A stretch of 64,000 nucleotides of DNA from Ailanthus altissimus (lineage: Eukaryota > Streptophyta > Magnoliopsida > Sapindales > Simaroubaceae): contig OX327683.1 of the NCBI GenBank assembly GCA_946807835.1, forward strand, positions 17,365,001-17,429,000, written 5' to 3'. A program made the translations under genes and the position numbers. The notes below the pieces were generated by a model that did no database searches, was not told the DNA's origin, and saw only the letters and a list, made by a program, of their open reading frames with translations. Below, piece by piece: positions 1-11,165 of the stretch (position 1 is its first letter; each line of letters opens with the position of its first letter).

Positions 1-520
1 GAAAAGATTATTGCCATACTTGTCTTTGTAACACTGCCACACATAAACACCATTTTTTTTTTACAAACACTGACTTAAACGTCAGAGTATTTTTCTTGTA
101 GGAGGGTAGTTCATTCCCGCTAATTCGAGGAGTAAGTAAGAACAAGACGGTAATTTTTGTGGATTTCTAATATCTGGAGCTTTTAGTGGCGCCGTTTGTG
201 AGAGGTTTGAACAAAAAACCAAACGTTTTGGCAATCGGTTACCATAAAAAAAAAGGAAAACAAGAATGGAGGGATGAAACCACCATGGATGGGTTGCATG
301 CAAAATTGAAATTGAGAAGGAAAAGGAAAGAAAGAGAGAAAAAGAAAGAAAAAAAGAAGAAAAGGAAAGAAAGAAAAGAGAAAGAAAAAGAATGAAAGAA
401 AGAAGAAAGAAAGAAATGTGTCTAAATGCTTCACTTAGGGGTAACATCTATTGGATTTATTATCTAGATAACTTAAATCGTATAAAACTCAAGTTTTGAG
501 AGGACTCAACAAGATTCAGA
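1..520 (+). repeat. LTR-end plus leader repeat, copy 1
   Basis: This stretch recurs in diverged form at about 2040-2575 in the same orientation. At 187-194 it reads TGGCGCCG, followed by TTTGTGAG. That resembles the primer-binding site of many plant Ty3/gypsy elements, so the first 186 bases may be the 3' end of an LTR and the rest a leader. After it comes a purine-only tract and a short frame of Lys/Arg/Glu runs that I do not regard as a gene. The element is cut by the window edge. Confidence 0.45.
316..415 (+). repeat. Purine-rich (GA/GAAA) tract
   Basis: About 100 bases are almost entirely A and G, with GAAA and AGAAAG steps. The open frames on both strands here (Lys/Glu-rich on +, Phe/Leu/Ser-rich on -) come from the composition. 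A similar but shorter tract is in the second copy near 2435-2525. Confidence 0.8.
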
Positions 521-737
521 ATTGACATGTAAGGAACCCAACCCATCGACTTATAGACTTCACAAAACAAGTCGTGTAAGTCATGGGAGGCAGGAGCATA
601 TTAAAAATTTAAATCATAATCAGATTTCAATTAGTTAATTATTGTTTTGCATAAAGAATGATTTTTTATAAGTGGATAAATCCCACTTAAATTATTATTC
701 TTTGATTGATGACCTTAAAGTAGATTAGAATTTTTTA

Positions 738-1886
738 TGGGATAAAGACATTTTGTTTCCACGAGTTTGACTTAATTCTCAATTTTATCCCACAAGTTTC
801 AAAAAACTCAATTTTGTCATAGTCCGTTAGTGAGATTTCGTTAATTTTAACACTGGAGGGGCAAAATAGTCACTCTATACAAATTTATCCACGTGTCAAC
901 CACTGATTTATCACTTAAATAATAAAAAAAATAAATAAAATGAGAGCAGTCGCCACCGTCGTCAATAGCTGACCGGTCGCCGATGACCAATTGCGATTCG
1001 ACTCAAAATTGATATCATTAGACTCAAAATTTTATGATCTACGTAATAATATGATTTTTTTTTTGTCAACGAAGTACTATAGATGTGCCAAAAGTGAAAA
1101 AAAAAGACTGTAGATGGTTGTGGCCGCCGCCTACCACCAAGGCAGGCGGTCACGCGTCAAACGGTGGGGCGGTGGCGAGCACCGCCCCTACCATTGGATA
1201 GATCGGCCATCGATCTGTCCAATAGTCGAGGAGTTGCCGTCGTTCAACGTGCAATCGGAGGTGGGGGGTGTTGACGGCGGCCACTACCGTTCGCCATCGA
1301 ACGCCGCCACCCCTACTGTTGGATAGATCGACCCCCGATCTATCACGGTAGGGGCAGTGGACGTTCGACGGCGAACGACAGTGACTGCCACCCTCCTCCT
1401 ATTTGCGATCTATTTTTTAGTCACCTTCTTTTTTTCTTTTGATAAAAATGATTTCACCATTGTGTAGATGTAAAAAAAAAAAATCCAATGACATAAATTT
1501 CGCTTACTTTCGTTATCGAAATCCGACAACTGGTGGTGGTCGGCAACTGCAGTCACTGATTTTGGTGGTTAACTTTTATTTATTTTAATTATAAAATAAA
1601 CTTTTAATGAATATTAATTTTGAACCTATTAAAACGTGACACGTATCGTTTTATTTTTAATAACCAATTAATAATTGACATGTGTACATTTATAATATAT
1701 TCACATCACCATTTTTAATTAATATAATAATTAAGAAAAAATTTGTCAATATACAATTAAAAGAGATTTTCAGTTAAATTTAACGGAATCTCATTAACGG
1801 ACTATGACAAAATTAAATTATTTAAAATTTGTAAAATAAAATTAAAAAACAGGTCAAATTCATAGGATAAAAATGTTCATATCCCA
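738..1886. mobile_element. Non-autonomous inverted-repeat DNA element with GC-rich core (copy 1)
   Basis: The left end (TGGGATAAAGACATTTT) and the right end read in reverse (TGGGATATGAACATTTT) match. The match continues inward for well over 100 bases, through a shared block with GTCATAGTCCGTTA and a GAGATT-C-CGTTAA block. The core (about 945-1400) is GC-rich, unlike its surroundings, and carries two hairpins built on GGATAGATCG arms (about 1192-1224 and 1310-1352). No transposase is visible and I found no clear target duplication. Long inverted repeats suggest a Mutator-like non-autonomous element, but the superfamily is not proven. A related copy is at 57530-58765. Confidence 0.6.
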
Positions 1887-2039
1887 TTCTTCATTCATTC
1901 AAATTTAGTTAAAATCATAATTTAATGAGATTTGGATTGATGAATTTATACTTTAAAAGTGTCTGCTCTTAATTCAATTATTTACTAATATATTTGATTT
2001 AATATTCAATTAATTCTATTCTCATACACATTATTGATT

Positions 2040-2575
2040 ATGCAATATTCACATTCATCATTTATTCAAATAAAAAATATTATTATCGTACTTTTCTTTA
2101 CAACACTCACATATACAAACATCATTTTTCTCAAATTAAAATTAATTTGCCTGTTGGAGTATCTTTTATTATAAAAAATTACATTTTTGCGAATTTGAAG
2201 AGTAAGTAAGGATAAGACAGTAACTTTCATGGAGTTCTAATATTTGAAACTTTCAATAGTCCTATTCATAGGAAGTTTGAATGAAAAATTAAATTTTTTT
2301 GAGAACTAATTCCAAAAAGAGGAGGAAGAAGAAATAAAAAAAATTCAAAATCGAAAAAAAATGGAAACAAGAATGAATGGGTGAAACCACCATGCATGGA
2401 TTGAATGCAATCATGATGCAAGCAAAATTGAAATCGGAAAAGAAAAGAGAAGAAAGAGAGAAAAAGAAATTCCTTCTATAGATAGAAAAGAGAAAGAAAA
2501 AAGAAGCAAGAAAAGAAAAAGAAATAGGAGCGTGTTTGAATACTTCACTTGTGGGGAAAGAGATGGATGTCAACT
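2040..2575 (+). repeat. LTR-end plus leader repeat, copy 2
   Basis: This is a diverged direct copy of bases 1-520. The shared order is an A/T-rich start, a GAGTAAGTAAG.A.AAGAC block, the CTAATAT block, a decayed primer-site region, an AAACAAGAATG block, the GAAACCACCATG block and a GA-rich tract. The TGGCGCC core seen in copy 1 has decayed here. The inverted-repeat element at 738-1886 and plain AT-rich DNA separate the copies. Confidence 0.5.
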
Positions 2576-2709
2576 TTGGGGCATAGTGGTGATCATTTTT
2601 ATTTTATGATTAATTAGTAATCACATACAACAATAAATAATGTTGTTTTGTGCGTCATATTATTATTTCAGCGTTTTAATCTCTGTTGAAGTCATTTTTG
2701 AAATAGAAG

Positions 2710-2935
2710 TGTTGAGTGCTATTTTCCTCATTATAAGAGAGCTTATAACCTATATTTATAAAAAAAATTGAGGCATGCAATACATGTACCTGACTGGGGT
2801 TGGATTGAGTTTTATAAATTTTATGCTTGGATTTTTAATTAATCTACAGTGCTTGCTTAATAATTCTCAAGCAATTTGAAACTTTGCTTTGTAACTATGA
2901 CCTGGAGGAATGTCTAATTAGTATCTAATAAATTG
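2710..2935 (+). repeat. DUF674-upstream segment, copy 1 (partial)
   Basis: This is the first of three copies of a segment marked by GAGGCATGCAATAC, TACCTGACT, AATTAATCTACAGTGCTTG and TTTGCTTTGTAACTATGACCTG. The second copy (6340-6760) ends about 480 bases before the intact DUF674 gene at 7239. The copy here leads into a LINE tail and has no gene after it. I read it as a relic of tandem duplication. Confidence 0.6.
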
Positions 2936-2943
2936 TTGCCCAC

Positions 2944-3075
2944 AAACTTGTTAAACTGGCTTTGAGTTTTAAGAAACCAAAAATCTGGATGGAAGACTCC
3001 TGAAGTAGTCTCGTCCTTTTTGTAATTCTCTTTTGGTGTTAATGAATTCATTTTCTTATTAAAAAAAAAAAAAAA
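2944..3075 (+). mobile_element. 5'-truncated LINE 3' end with poly(A)
   Basis: The block ends in TGTTAATGAATTCATTTTCTTATT and a run of 15 A, which looks like the 3' end of a plant L1-type LINE. CCCAC occurs directly before it (2939-2943) and directly after the poly(A) (3076-3080) and may be a short target duplication. Only about 115 bases of the element remain, with no coding part. The 5 bp duplication is short for a LINE, so the call is tentative. Confidence 0.45.
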
Positions 3076-3255
3076 CCCACCGGCACATGATAAACTTTGA
3101 TTAACTAGGAGACCAAAAACATGTTTCTTAATACAGGAAAATTTTCAAACGCCTACCCCACTCTCAAAATAAGTACTGGGCCACTTCTCAAAAACTTGGT
3201 TGTGAAGGTAATTCTTTCAATTTAATGATGAGCGGAGTCGGTGATAGTGATTTGA
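3076..3255 (+). repeat. Upstream segment D, copy 1
   Basis: GGCACATGATAAACTTTGATTAACTAGGAGAC and the GATGAG.GGAGTCGGTGATAGTG block recur at 12590-12735. There they lie just before the third copy of the DUF674-upstream segment. Here a hAT-like element (3311-6331) separates the block from copy 2 of that segment. The shared order supports duplication of one D + upstream + gene unit. Confidence 0.6.
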
Positions 3256-3310
3256 TAGTGTTCGTCAGCCTCACACCCGTACAGGCTTACAGCTTTCCGC
3301 CCTTTTCAAC

Positions 3311-6300
3311 GGTGGCACGGTCATCACAGAACGCTTGTGTGTCGTGTTTATTTTTTAAAGTATTTACTATTGTTTAAATATTATAATAATTTTTTTACAA
3401 AATTTTAATTATATTTATAAATATTGTAATAATAATTAAAATTAATAATTATAATAACAATAAAGATTATATTAGATTAAAAGTTTGAAATTATATTATA
3501 ATTATAAATTTATAACTTAAATTATAATTTCATTAAAAAAAAAATTTATTGATATTATTTTAAATATGAAATTATTAGTTATTGGATACAAATACAAAAA
3601 TAAATGGTCAAATTTAAATCACTATAGTTACAATACATTCTAACGAAATTAGCACTTATTGAATTATCAATCTTTTGTAAATTCAATTATTGAATTACAA
3701 ATTTTTATTTTTAAATTCTAATGATCAAATTTTAAAATTCTTTAATCATGTTTTCTTGTCAATTTGTTTTTATCCTTTACATCTTCCCAATCTTTTAGAC
3801 ACACTAATGTCTTCAAAGTTTTTAATGTCGATCTTGATAATTTTTTTGTTTAATATTCTGCCCCCTACACTAAAAGTAGATTTCAATACTACAGTAGACA
3901 CCAGAGGTGTTAGTAAATCTTGAGCCTTGATGGATAACATAAGGTAAATTTTTTTATTTAATTTTTACCATGACAAAATATCAAATTCTTTTTGTTGTTG
4001 TGTACTCAATACATAAGAGTAATTTGTATTAATAAAATTTTTCAATTCAAAAGTAATAGAAATACCAAAACTAAAACTAACATTTCTTTTATTTTTTAAC
4101 CAATAGTCTAAGTAGTCCGATGATAAACAAATTGCCCATTTGTTTCTTTTATATCTAATATTGATCCATATTTATATTCATAAAAAATAAATAGTTGTGT
4201 GATAAAATTATAAATTTGATCAAAATCATAACAAATTTTAGAGTTTAAAATTTTGTTTTTGAAACTAGAGTTTAAATTTTATGAGATTTCAAAAATTAAA
4301 ACTTTTACACGAGACAAACTAATTCTGGGATCCACTATGATTACACAAATAAATAATATATTAATTTTTCTTTAAATATTTTTAAAATTTAATATCCATA
4401 ACAGTGCAAACATAAAAAATAATGATTATCTCTATATTTAACAAAAATATAATTAATATTATATATATGAGTTAAAGTAATAAAAGATAAAGACTGATAC
4501 ACATATGAACATGCTAATGTGATATTAATAAATACTTCCAAAAAATTTGTATAGTAAAATATAATTTTTCAATCATCATTGCTTAGTATGGTTTCTTTCG
4601 TTTTATCATTATAATAATAAGTTATATAATCACTAAAACCTAAATAAAATTTCACCATCATATATGTAGTATTTCAACGAATTTTTACATCAAGTTTGAA
4701 CCTTATACTATATAATCTATAATTATTTGACACAATTTTAAATTCTTGTCATCTGGAAGATAATGAACCAATATATTTTATTACTTCTTTAATTTTTTTC
4801 AATATTAGAATTAATTATATTCAAACCATCTTGAATAATTAAATTAAAAACATGACAAAAATACCTCAAATAAAAAAAAATAACTTGTACCACACATGTA
4901 TTAATTGAATTAAAAATAAATCTATAATAACAGTATTTACACTTGCATTATTAGAAATAATAATAATAAGTTTGTCAACAATACGATTTCTTTAAAAATA
5001 TTCATTAAAAAATTAAAATAACATTAGTTGTGTGTGGATGTTCTAATTCACGAAAAGCAATAATTTTTTTGTAAAAGCAATCATTATCAATCTAATGCTA
5101 CGTAACACAACCAAATCATTGGCATCCGTCCAACAATCAAAGCAATAATAAATACTCTTTTAAATTGTGAGATTTCAACAATTAATTTTTCTTTAATTTA
5201 ATAATATGCAATGAAAAGATTATTTTTAATGGTATTTCTTAGAACATGAATTCAGTTGGGTTGAACGTACCCTTTTTTTATTTTATAAATTTCTCTAACA
5301 TTTCATTTTCGAAAAATGAGAGGAGTTGTTCACTAACTGTAATGTATCTAGCCAATTCAGTACATATGTGCTACTAACTATATCCGAATCCAAAAGGATT
5401 TCCTCTAGAAACACTTTGGGCAAGTTGAGTTTGAGTTGGTTATTTGGACCATATTTTTGCGAACATGCCTTGGCATGTCGATTTAAATGCCTGGTGTCAC
5501 GAGCCTTGTTGGCATCTAAAGTTTTATCACAAAACTTACAAATAGTTTTTTCTTTAATTTTTCTAGCAATTGCATCTGTACGATTCTTTAGCGTGAAATA
5601 ATTTCAAACATTTGATGTTCGACCTCTTTTGATTTTATAATATTTCCAATATTTTTATTTATTGAAGCAGATTGACTACTAAAAATTTGTGATGATGGCA
5701 TTTGAATTTCTTCAAATTCATTTAGATCATTGAGATTGAAACTTGTCATTATATGAATAACAAAAAATGTGAGTGTGTTGAGAATTTGTATTTGAATAAA
5801 TGAAAATTGAAAAATAAAAAAATAATTTGAGGGATTATAATTTTTAAAGAGAGTTGAAATACTTTAGAAAAAAAATTGAGTTAAGTTGAAAAAAATTTGA
5901 GATATTTGCGAGGAAGAGGGGGTGGGGTTGGAGATGTAGGGGTGCATGTATACTATTTTTTGTTGTTTAAATTTGAGTTGAGTTAGCAGGCTGTTGCCTG
6001 TATTTTAAATATATTTTTATTTTTAAATTTATTTTAAAAAAAATTAAATAAGTCCATGTTTTAGGGATAAGCCCCTCAGTGACCATTGATAATGATATTT
6101 CACTTATAATATATATACTTTTGTTTTGCTATATGGTAGACTGTTGTCTTTTTTAAAATATATTTTAAACTTTTTAAGAAAATATTTAAAAAATTTAAAC
6201 ATGCTCATGACATGGCTCAATGGGTCTATTATGTTAGCACGGCTTCGTGTCATGTTGGACTACAACCCAAATAATTGTGTATAAGCAGATTTTATTAAAT

Positions 6301-6331
6301 TATGTTGGCACGACACGACCCACATGCCACC
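3311..6331 (-). mobile_element. hAT-family DNA transposon, decayed
   Basis: A decayed hAT transposase on the minus strand (3770-5749) defines the element. The outer limits are provisional. I used GGTGGCA at 3311-3317 and its inverse TGCCACC at 6325-6331, because GGTGGCA-like sequence is common near hAT ends, and both lie close to where the duplicated host segments are broken. I did not find an 8 bp target duplication. Non-coding parts are AT-rich. Confidence 0.5.
3770..5749 (-). pseudogene. hAT transposase pseudogene (BED zinc finger to C-terminal dimerisation region)
   Basis: Read on the minus strand from an ATG at 5749. A BED-type zinc finger is encoded at about 5541-5463, with C-K-F-C followed by R-H-L-N-R-H-A-K-A-C. 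Further down come D-C-W-T-D (hAT catalytic region), F-R-E-L-E-H-P-H-T, N-N-A-S-V-N-T, C-H-V-F-N-L-I-I-Q-D-G-L and R-W-N-T-T-Y-M-M. The C-terminal dimerisation motif S-T-F-S-V-G-G-R-I-L ends near 3772. These blocks keep the order of plant Ac/RICESLEEPER-type transposases. Many frame changes and stops separate them, so no transposase can be made. The family is clear from several independent blocks; the exact subfamily is not. Confidence 0.75.
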
Positions 6332-6339
6332 TTTATGCC

Positions 6340-6760
6340 TTAACAATAATAAGAGAGTCTATATTTATAAAAGATTTTGAGACATGCAATACTTGTACCT
6401 GACTAGCTTGTCAATGTAGGATTGCGTTTTATTAATTTTAACCTTAATAAAACCTTAGATTTTTAATTAATCTACAGTGCTTGGTTAATAACTCTCAATC
6501 AGTTTGAAACTTTGCTTTGTAACTATGACCTGAAGAAATATCTAGTTTTACTTTGATATGCTTTTTACTTATGAGCAAAAAGGAATATCTAATAATCTAG
6601 TTTATCTTTGATACGAGTGAAATCCAAAAGATGACAACCCCATGATGAGCAATGCCTAAAAAAGATCAGTATCGCTTCCCCTTCTGACTTCCCTCTGAAA
6701 GATTATTTTATTCCTACAGTAGGTATGGCATTGGAAACCCTTTGCATCAGGTTAATTTAC
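6340..6760 (+). repeat. DUF674-upstream segment, copy 2
   Basis: This is the best preserved copy and ends about 480 bases before the intact gene at 7239. It matches 12870-13262 almost throughout, including ATGAGCAAAAAGGAATATC, TCTAGTTTATCTTTGATA and ATGGCATTGGAAAC. It probably contains distal promoter sequence of the DUF674 gene, but I see no defined regulatory site. Confidence 0.65.
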
Positions 6761-6889
6761 TTTCTCTAGACATACGAAAAGGCCTTGGAAATCAATTCCA
6801 AAGCAAGGATTTTGTTAAGTTTGCACTCAAACACCACAGGAGAAATAAACCATAAGCTTTTGGAAGACGAGAAGTTAACCAACAAAAAG

Positions 6890-7070
6890 CTCAGAATAAT
6901 CTTGATTTTTTAAATTGTATTTCAAATTTTTTCATCTAAAATAATATATCAAATAACTATTAAATAATAAAATGATGTAATGAATTATTTAAAATTTATA
7001 TAATTTTTCCATTTAATAATTACTTGATTCTTTATATATCATTTGTGAAAAGTAATATTACTCAAAATCT
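6890..7070. mobile_element. Small AT-rich MITE (family A)
   Basis: This is a near-palindromic element of about 180 bases with TTTCATCTAAAATAATATATCAA on one side and TTGATTCTTTATATATCATTTG, then AGTAATATTACTC, on the other. The same family occurs at 56878-57045, 57055-57411 (with a nested copy) and 58835-59055. It lies within 350 bases of the DUF674 start codon, so it forms part of the promoter region. There is no coding capacity. Confidence 0.55.
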
Positions 7071-7238
7071 TGATACTTGCATGCAGCCTCCTTTTGCTTT
7101 CGGTCAATTGCTTAAACTTTTCTTCTCCTAGAGTCTGGTTAGCTTTAGTTTCCTACATAAGCAAACGAGACCTAAATGCATTTTAGCTAGCAATTCAGCT
7201 TAGTTACCTACACTAATAACACACAGCCAAATACATCC

Positions 7239-8062
7239 ATGGCAACTTCAAAAGTGAGCTTGAAGCTTCTTATTGACACAAAGGATCGAAAAGTTCTTTT
7301 TGCCGAAGCAAGTAAAAACTTCGTAGATTTTCTCTTCTACATTCTTTCTTTGCCTGTTGGTACTGTCGTTAAGCTCTTCAAATCGAAAAACATGGTGGGT
7401 TGCCTTAGTAACCTTTATCAGAGCATTGAGAATCTGAGTGACTCCTATATCCAGCAAAATCAAAACAAGAACTCGGTGTTGAATCCCAGATCTCCATTAC
7501 ATGTCACTGAAATCCCTCGCTTGCTTTCTGATCATGAATCATTTAGCACTCCAAAGTTTTACGCGTGTCCTGAAAATTATCATCGTCACCTATATGTGGC
7601 TGATGTCCCAAACTTGCCTTGTCCTAATTGCAAGTCAAAGATGACTAGTGAGCTGCGTTATGTTTCCCCGGATGCGAGCACTGGGACGGTGGTTGATGCT
7701 GGCAGTGGCTTTGTGAAGGGGGTTGTGACATACATGATAATGGATAATTTGGAGGTATCGCCTATGTCTACTATTTCTTCTATAACTTTGCTTAACAAAT
7801 TTAATGTTAAGGATGTGAGTGAGCTTGAAGAAAAGGTTGTGGATTTTGGAGTTGATGAGGTATGTATATCATTATGATTTAGTGCCCTTTATTATTTGTT
7901 GCTGAAATATGCATATAACAGTACCTTTATAAGTTTAGTTTATATGAAAATATAAAATATGGAGTCTAACTGATGCCTTTTGATTTTGATTAGGGTTTGA
8001 AGCTGCTCAAGGCATCTTTTGAATGCAAGACAGTTCTTACAAGTGTTTTCCTTGGAAATTAA
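7239..8062 (+). CDS. DUF674 family protein, two exons, intact
   Basis: Exon 1 is 7239-7859 and exon 2 is 7994-8062. The 134 bp intron (7860-7993) starts GTATGT and ends TTAG, giving 229 residues. The N-terminus has the family signature K-L-L-I-D-T-K, then V-L-F-A-E-A and F-V-D-F-L (residues 9-32), then L-P-V-G-T-V-V-K-L and a conserved G-C-L-x-N-L-Y block (54-60). Cys110 and C-P-N-C (128-131) resemble a zinc-ribbon half, but the second Cys of the first pair is missing (C-P-E-N-Y-H). The short second exon encodes the family's L-L-K-A-S-F-E-C-K-T-V-L-T end. The function of DUF674 proteins is unknown, and I see no signal peptide or membrane segment. Many family members are about twice this length, so this is a short, single-unit form. 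ATG 7239 is the first ATG in frame and is in good context (CCATGGC). Confidence 0.9.
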
Positions 8063-8989
8063 TACCTGATTGGTGGGAGATCTAGCCACGAATCTGATGG
8101 TTTTGTTATCTGTTTCCGAAACGGGTTCTAAAGCTTTTTTCTGGATGTTTATTTTAATCAATATGATCTTTTGTTTTTTGTTTTTATAGATAAAACTCTT
8201 TTTATTACGAGCTGCTTCAGATGTTAGCTATAATATTTGTATCAATTTGTGGGTGTTATCTGGTTCAAGTGATAAATGTTTTTAGTTTGAACATGTTTAA
8301 GATTGGAACCCTGTTCACATCAGATTTAGACGGATGGAAAATCTCACTTGTTAGATACCAATTTTTACCCTTTACTATTTTAGATGATAATTATTATATT
8401 TGCATATATTATGAGTATTATTTAGTTCAAATGATAAATCCTGTTTACAATCATTTGAGTTTATATATATATATATTCTGTATGCATTTATAAATAGAGA
8501 AAATATCATTTTAATTTTTGGTTTTATAGATATATATTAATTTGGTTTTTACTTTTTTAATAAATACAACGTTAGTTCCAAAAAGATTTTGTTAAATAAT
8601 TACTTTTTATTGTAATGCTTTTTATTTAACAAATGATGAATATTTTGACTTCATGTGAGGAGTGAGAAGTATTTTTTAATAAATGCGACGTTAGTCCAAA
8701 TTTTTTTGTTAAATAATTACTTTTATTGTAATGCTTTTAATATGATAAATGAAGAATATTTGACTCCATGTGAGGAGTATTTTTAAAATAAAAAAAATGA
8801 AATAACACAATAAAGGTACATTGTGTTTTTACTTAAATATTTTTATAAAACGTCTTTATTAAAAATAAATTCATGTACTATCTTGTAATTTCAAATTTAA
8901 AATTTAACCATCTTATTAAAATTTAATTTTCATTCTCCCACCCAAAACCATCTCCTCAAACCAAATCAATCCCACCTCCACCCGAAAAT

Positions 8990-10917
8990 CACATGGTGAC
9001 TAACATCTACAAAAGACAAACGCAACATTACCAAATATGTAATCGTTGGTTTCATTGCATCAAAATTCCAATATTTTCTTCTAGGCCGTCTTTGGACTGT
9101 GTTGTGATGATCGTGAGTTGGCCTGACATTGACACTCTGGACACAATGTTTCATCCTTGGAAGGCAGCCGCAACAATATGTAATCGGTGATTTCTTAAAT
9201 GTAACATTCTTGATAAAATAATGAACATATATAGGGATGACAAAATTAGAATTTAGATTTGAGTTTTGTTCAACTTTAATTTAGATTTAAATTTTTTTGT
9301 AATCCCAAAACTTAGATTAGGGTTCAAATTTTTTTGAATTCAGATTCGGGTTAACCCGATTTTTTTTTATTTTTAGGTAAATTTAAATTTTTATTTATTT
9401 TATAAAGTAATTGTTAAATTATTAAATTTGTATTTATAATTTAATATATTTTAAATTTTATTAGTTTTTATCCTCTTATTAATTTTTTCTTTGATTTAAA
9501 ATTATATTATATGCCCAAATACAGTCTAGATTATGTTAGTTCACAGTCAAGCAAGAACTAGAAAAGATTGGTCCATGACTTGATTATATGCTTTCATATA
9601 TAGATGTATAAGGTACCATTGAAAAAAGGTCAATGTTCTTCACGATTCACGAATTTGATAATTATATACAATAAGAATTCCACATAAAATAATTGTAAAG
9701 CATCTTTCATTTTGTTGGGTTGGTGTCTAGGTGAACAAATTAAAGGCTTGGGTCCCATATCGCATAAACTTTAGAATTTCTTCAATTTCATACCAAACAG
9801 ACATATGAGATTTGCATGAAGTATGAAACTTATTAAATAATTTTTTTCATCCCCATTCCCCACGTTGCAGACACTAGTCCCACAAGTCACAAAACTAAGA
9901 ATCCTTATCCTTTTCCAATTCCAATTTGAAAGTAGCCTTTTTTTTAGATTAAAACAAAAATAAAATTTGAAAAATCCGAGTTTTCGCATCCGGGTTTAAT
10001 AAATAAAAAAATTGAATTTAAAAAAATCCAAAATTTTGGGGTTTTTTTTTTAAATTTAAATTTTTTAAATTTTGGAATTTGTTTGAATTCGAATTTGAAT
10101 CCGAATTTTTTTGTCATCTCTAAACATATAACGTATCTTAGCAACCATAGAAGCTTCATCTAAACAATGCTGTCAAGTCTTCATTCACTCTTAATGCAAC
10201 TGCTTGGTGCTTCTCTGGTCTAGCTGTGTTCTCAATTGTCAAGTCCCGTGCCAAAAAGCCATCACCGGATATAGCTGAAATAAGATATTTTACAATACGA
10301 CACATTATCAGGATAATGACCAAAAAATGAACCTAAGGCACATTTTGTACCATAATATACCTTGAAAATTAAGCATAAATAAATAAATTGAAACATAAGG
10401 TAAAAAAATGTTCTGAAATTCTTACCAACAGTTGCAGGTCTTAAAGTGGTCCAACCATCAACAACACTTCTATTAGTTAAATCCTTACCATCTCCAAGCA
10501 GAACAATGTTAGTCTTATAGCTTGGGATTTCCACATTCTCTTGATAAATCCCTTGTTTAACGTAGATGACTATTCAAACATCGCTGTTAATTGGAGAAAG
10601 ATTTATAGCATCTGTAATGGTAGTAAAATTTCCTGTTCCATCAGCAGCCACAGTTAGCATTTCACTCGGGTCATATTCATCGCCGAGCTGTGCAAAATCC
10701 GGTGATCTTTTCTTGACAACCATACCAGAAAGCCCAATAGGCGCCGACGGTGTTTGTTGGCTTTCTTCTTAGCTGGCTTAGGAAGCGTTGACAGAGAGTT
10801 ACCAACATGCTTGTAAGAACTTGTTACAGAATTTACTAGAGTCGGCTTTAATGAACCTAAAGCAGAATCCAGGCTTTCTAAATATATGTTCTTGTTTGTT
10901 AAAGCTGCACTGAGATA
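8990..10917 (-). pseudogene. Pectin methylesterase (type I) pseudogene, interrupted by a hAT element
   Basis: Read on minus from 10917. The first part encodes the end of an inhibitor-like pro-region (L-S-A-A-L-T-N-K) and a processing-type R-R-R-L-L-G site. The catalytic domain follows: L-T-V-A-A-D-G-T-G-N-F-T-T-I, G-I-Y-Q-E-N-V-E-I-P-S-Y-K-T-N and N-R-S-V-V-D-G-W-T-T. After a GT-AG intron (10275-10425) come S-G-D-G-F-L-A-R-D, H-Q-A-V-A-L-R-V-N, and D-T-L-Y-V near 10122. The hAT element at 9232-10122 then intervenes, and the enzyme resumes on its far side (V-A-A-A-F-Q-G, then V-S-M-S-G-Q-L-T-I-I-T-T-Q-S). A second short D-Y-I-F-G-N block follows at about 9030. Damage includes a frameshift after the R-R-R-L-L-G region, TGA for Arg before I-V-I-Y-V, TGA at the Cys after L-F-R, TAA for the Gln of Q-D-T-L, and no L-G-R-P-W region. 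The gene is dead. Family assignment is secure. Confidence 0.88.
9232..10122. mobile_element. Non-autonomous hAT element with 8 bp target duplication
   Basis: The ends are TAGGGATGACAAAA and, inverted, TAGAGATGACAAAA. The 8 bp AACATATA directly flanks both sides (9224-9231 and 10123-10130), which is diagnostic for hAT-type insertion. The 891 bp interior is AT-rich with TTTGAATT-type repeats and has no transposase. The element interrupts the pectin methylesterase relic exactly between D-T-L-Y-V and the downstream enzyme sequence, so it arrived after that gene fragment was in place. Confidence 0.85.
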
Positions 10918-11165
10918 GGGTTTTGTTTTGTTTTTTTTTTATTTTAAAATATATTTTTATCAATTTTTTTGAAGGAATAATTTGTTATTCCTCTTTTTTT
11001 ATTTAAAACAAAAGACTAAAAATATTCTTTTGTCTTCGAACGATAATAATTTAACAGAATTTTTTTAATAACAAAAATTAATGTAATACTTATTAAAAAA
11101 GTAAAAACTAAATTAATATATACCATAAAATCAGAACTAATATTACATTTTTCGTTATTAAATAT

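Larger units (their letters stand above)
8499..11153. mobile_element. Candidate gene-capturing inverted-repeat transposon carrying a pectin methylesterase fragment
   Basis: About 105 bases at 8499-8604 match, in reverse orientation, 11045-11153. Both arms contain ATATATTAATTT.GTTTTTAC followed by TTTTTTAATAA, and then a GTTAAAT.ATTA block. A 100-base part of the left arm is also tandemly repeated at about 8575-8780 (TGTGAGGAGT units). Between the arms lies a fragment of a host pectin methylesterase gene with its intron kept, which fits DNA-level capture as in Pack-MULE type elements. No transposase is present and no target duplication was found. The repeats could also be two separate MITEs in opposite orientation. 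Confidence 0.4.

Noticed and set aside
186..395. Open frame of 69 codons rich in Lys, Arg and Glu
   Set aside because: It is produced by the purine-only tract. The complementary strand gives an equally open Phe/Leu/Ser-rich frame.
1114..1326. Open frame of 70 codons in the GC-rich core of the inverted-repeat element
   Set aside because: GC-rich composition gives few stops on both strands. There is no domain, and the sequence is mainly hairpin arms.
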